Below, one piece after another: positions 23,201 to 24,870 of a DNA stretch of 24,870 nucleotides. Both the position numbers and the translations under genes were made by a program. Position 1 is the first letter of the stretch; each line of letters opens with the position of its first letter. Source of the stretch: Ilumatobacteraceae bacterium (GTDB taxonomy: Bacteria; Actinomycetota; Acidimicrobiia; Acidimicrobiales; Ilumatobacteraceae); assembly GCA_025464045.1 (NCBI GenBank), contig JAODBQ010000289.1, positions 1 through 24,870 on the forward strand, given 5' to 3'. Under the pieces are notes generated by a model. The model was not told where the DNA came from. It searched no databases and was given only the letters and a program-made list of their open reading frames with translations.

Positions 23201-23899
23201 TCACGACGACTTGCGGATCCCCTCCTGCCAGATCAGCTTCAACATCGACGGCTTGGCGCTGGGTGTCGCCACGGCGATCGTCGAGCGCACGTAGGCGTCG
23301 TCGTCGACCTGGCGCAGCAGGCAGTCGGCGAGGTCGATCCGGGCGGTGAACCGCCAGCCGATGTGGTCGATCGCGACGTCGTACGCCGACACAGCCGGCG
23401 CCGTGAAGAGACCGGAGGGCCGCACGATCGTCCAGGCGAGGTCGCTGGCGGACACGGTCGCCTCCATCCGGCGCATGTCGTCGTAGAGGGTCTTGCCGAG
23501 CCTGTTGACGACGTACGGCTGGAGGATCTTCTCGAACACGAAGCCGCCGAGTCGCTCCGGATGGGGGCCCACCGCGCTCGACGACACGCAGGCCAAGCGC
23601 TTGATGCCTGCGGCGTGCATCCCGTCGATGATGTGCGACACGCCCACCGAGTAGACGCTGATCGGCGCCTTGGCGAAGGGCACGCCGAGGGTCGACAGCA
23701 CCACGTCGGCGCCGTCGATCGCCGCGGTGACGGCATGCGCGTCGCCGACATCCCCGGCCCTGACGTCGAGGTGGGGATGTTCGATCGGGAACGCCTCGGG
23801 ATGGCGGGTGAACGCGACCACGTCGTGGTGCTGGTCCAGGGCCAGGCCGGTGAGGAGTCGTCCGGTGGGGCCGTTGGCCCCGAAGATCGCGAGCTTCAT
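23201..23899 (-). CDS. NAD(P)-binding NmrA-like / atypical SDR protein
   Basis: A 232-residue Rossmann protein starting MKLAIFGANGPTGRLL, with G7-x2-G10-x2-G13 for the dinucleotide. It continues with DVRAGDVGD, then VVLSTLG, and CVSSSAVGPHPE, as in NAD(P)H-binding (NmrA-like, atypical SDR-a) proteins. No canonical Y-x3-K is evident (YVVNRLGK is the nearest), so it may be a redox sensor or an isomerase/reductase of atypical type. The ATG has AAAGGA at 6-base spacing. The 141 bases between its stop and the ligase stop (23060-23200) hold nothing I recognise. Confidence 0.9.
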   Translation of the reverse strand: MKLAIFGANGPTGRLLTGLALDQHHDVVAFTRHPEAFPIEHPHLDVRAGDVGDAHAVTAAIDGADVVLSTLGVPFAKAPISVYSVGVSHIIDGMHAAGIKRLACVSSSAVGPHPERLGGFVFEKILQPYVVNRLGKTLYDDMRRMEATVSASDLAWTIVRPSGLFTAPAVSAYDVAIDHIGWRFTARIDLADCLLRQVDDDAYVRSTIAVATPSAKPSMLKLIWQEGIRKSS

Positions 23900-24069
23900 C
23901 TCGTTCCTTTCGCGGTGCGCCGGGCGGGTGCCCGAGCGTCACACCGACAAGGACGGCGTCGCCACGGCGAACGTGACACCGGCGTTCGGCGCGCGGACGC
24001 GGCGATGCACCGGGCGGAGGAGCGCGGCCGCAACCGCTTCATCGGCCGCGCCGAGGGGAGCCGGGCTGT

Positions 24070-24870
24070 TCAGGAGCGCCACTGCTGGCGGAACCTGCGT
24101 CGGCGACGGCCCTCGCCGCTGACGTGGTCCGGGACGACCAGACGTTCGCGGTGGCGTTCCTGCGCGATCGCCTTGACCGCGACCTGCAGCGCACCCGACG
24201 CGGGCACGGCCAGCAGTGCGCCGATGAAGCCGAAGATCTCGACCCCGAGCAGGACGCTGAGCAGCACGGCCAACGGGTTGACCTTCACCCGCCGGGACAT
24301 CACCGCCGGGTACAGGACGCTGTTCTCGATCTGCTGGTAGACGACGAAGAACGCGAGCGAGATGAACCCGGCGGTCGGCGCGTGCAGGAACGCGGCGAGC
24401 ACCGCGACGGCTGCACCGAGGATCGCTCCGACGAGCGGGATCAGATCCGCGAACGCGACCCACAGGGCGAGCACGAACGCATTGGGCACACCGAGCGCGA
24501 CCAGGCAGACGAACGCGGTGGAGCCGGCCACCAGGCTGATCAGCAGGTTGCCGGTCATGTACCCGCTCACCGCGCCCGCCGCGTCGGTCGCCGTACGACG
24601 AACGGATTCGCGGCGGCGCTGCGGCACGAGGCCGAGCGCGGTCTTGCCGATCGCCGGGGCCTGGCTGAGGAACAGGAAGGTGATCACGGTGATCGTCACG
24701 AACGTGATCAGACCGCTGACGATCGCGGTCGCGTAGTGGAACGACGAGCTGCTCAGCCGGTCCGCTGCCTGCTTGAGCTCGTCCTGGTGGCTCTGGACGT
24801 AGCTGTTCAGGTGGAGCTTGGTGACGAGCTTGCCGACGGCGCCGGTGCCGTTGGCCGCGTCGCTGACGGT
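24070..24870 (-). CDS. AI-2E family transporter, partial (N-terminus beyond right edge)
   Basis: The last 266 codons of a membrane protein of the AI-2E transporter family (PF01594, YdiK/TqsA/PerM-like). The frame is open to the window edge at 24870, and a GTG at 24699 is internal to a helix (ITFVTITVITFLFL), so it is not the start. Visible are a soluble stretch before the helix (about residues 1-45), several hydrophobic segments, the LALWVAFADLIPLVGAILGA stretch typical of the family, and a basic C-terminus. About 80-150 N-terminal residues are missing. The substrate is usually unknown; the name comes from one autoinducer-2 exporter. The gap 23900-24069 upstream of the NmrA-like gene holds nothing I recognise. 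Confidence 0.9.
   Translation of the reverse strand, partial: TVSDAANGTGAVGKLVTKLHLNSYVQSHQDELKQAADRLSSSSFHYATAIVSGLITFVTITVITFLFLSQAPAIGKTALGLVPQRRRESVRRTATDAAGAVSGYMTGNLLISLVAGSTAFVCLVALGVPNAFVLALWVAFADLIPLVGAILGAAVAVLAAFLHAPTAGFISLAFFVVYQQIENSVLYPAVMSRRVKVNPLAVLLSVLLGVEIFGFIGALLAVPASGALQVAVKAIAQERHRERLVVPDHVSGEGRRRRRFRQQWRS

Noticed and set aside
24070..24699. A complete 209-residue AI-2E protein starting at 24699
   Set aside because: The GTG lies inside a membrane helix and the frame continues open with family-like sequence to the window edge.
1..24870. tRNA or rRNA genes
   Set aside because: I saw no tRNA cloverleaf signature or rRNA-like stretch on reading, though I could not run a covariance-model search.

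Overview
The window is very G+C-rich (about 70 % by eye) with dense, short-gapped genes, GTG/TTG starts alongside ATG, and gene families typical of high-GC Actinobacteria: a DUF222/HNH '13E12-type' gene, a Pr6Pr membrane protein, family III CoA-transferases, FadD-like ligases and DUF7064/7065-like proteins. The mix suggests a free-living, metabolically versatile actinobacterium, perhaps an Acidimicrobiia (Ilumatobacter-like) lineage. That placement is inferred from gene content; no rRNA or other marker is present.

Left block (1-6216, all minus strand). A tightly packed operon is read right to left: trypsin-like membrane-anchored protease, a 26-codon overlapping small ORF, MoxR AAA+ ATPase, DUF58 protein, two BatA-like membrane von Willebrand A proteins, and a beta-lactamase-fold serine hydrolase. 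Junctions are 4-nt or 1-nt overlaps or gaps of a few to 31 bases. The likely role is envelope-associated: MoxR acting on VWA-domain partners at the membrane. A leaderless promoter may drive the operon.

Central-left (6296-9461). A degenerate HNH protein (minus) diverges from a carboxymuconolactone-decarboxylase-family protein (plus). Then come an 11-bp tandem repeat next to a perfect hairpin, a DUF222-HNH gene broken by an internal deletion with frameshift, and two small minus-strand ORFs.

Central (9462-13822). A D-aminoacylase-type amidohydrolase (minus) diverges from a plus-strand group: a DUF7064/7065-like lipocalin-type protein, a DksA/TraR zinc-finger protein and an NAD-dependent epimerase/dehydratase.

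Central-right (13876-18772). An orphan LivM-type permease (minus) diverges from an MFS exporter (plus). A six-bladed BNR-type propeller protein follows, in close tandem with a ubiquitin-like MoaD/ThiS-fold protein ending in Gly-Gly. A Pr6Pr membrane protein converges on the latter.

Right (18840-24870). A fused double family III CoA-transferase (minus) diverges from an acyl-CoA ligase (plus). These probably belong to one acyl-CoA degradation or activation route. A NmrA-like NAD(P)-binding protein and the C-terminal two-thirds or so of an AI-2E-family transporter (both minus) close the window; the latter runs off the right edge.

The most noteworthy items are the doubly overlapped 26-codon ORF inside the protease-MoxR operon, the propeller plus ubiquitin-like pair, and the deletion-scarred DUF222-HNH gene with its internal and flanking repeats. 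No rRNA, tRNA, CRISPR array or insertion sequence was recognised.
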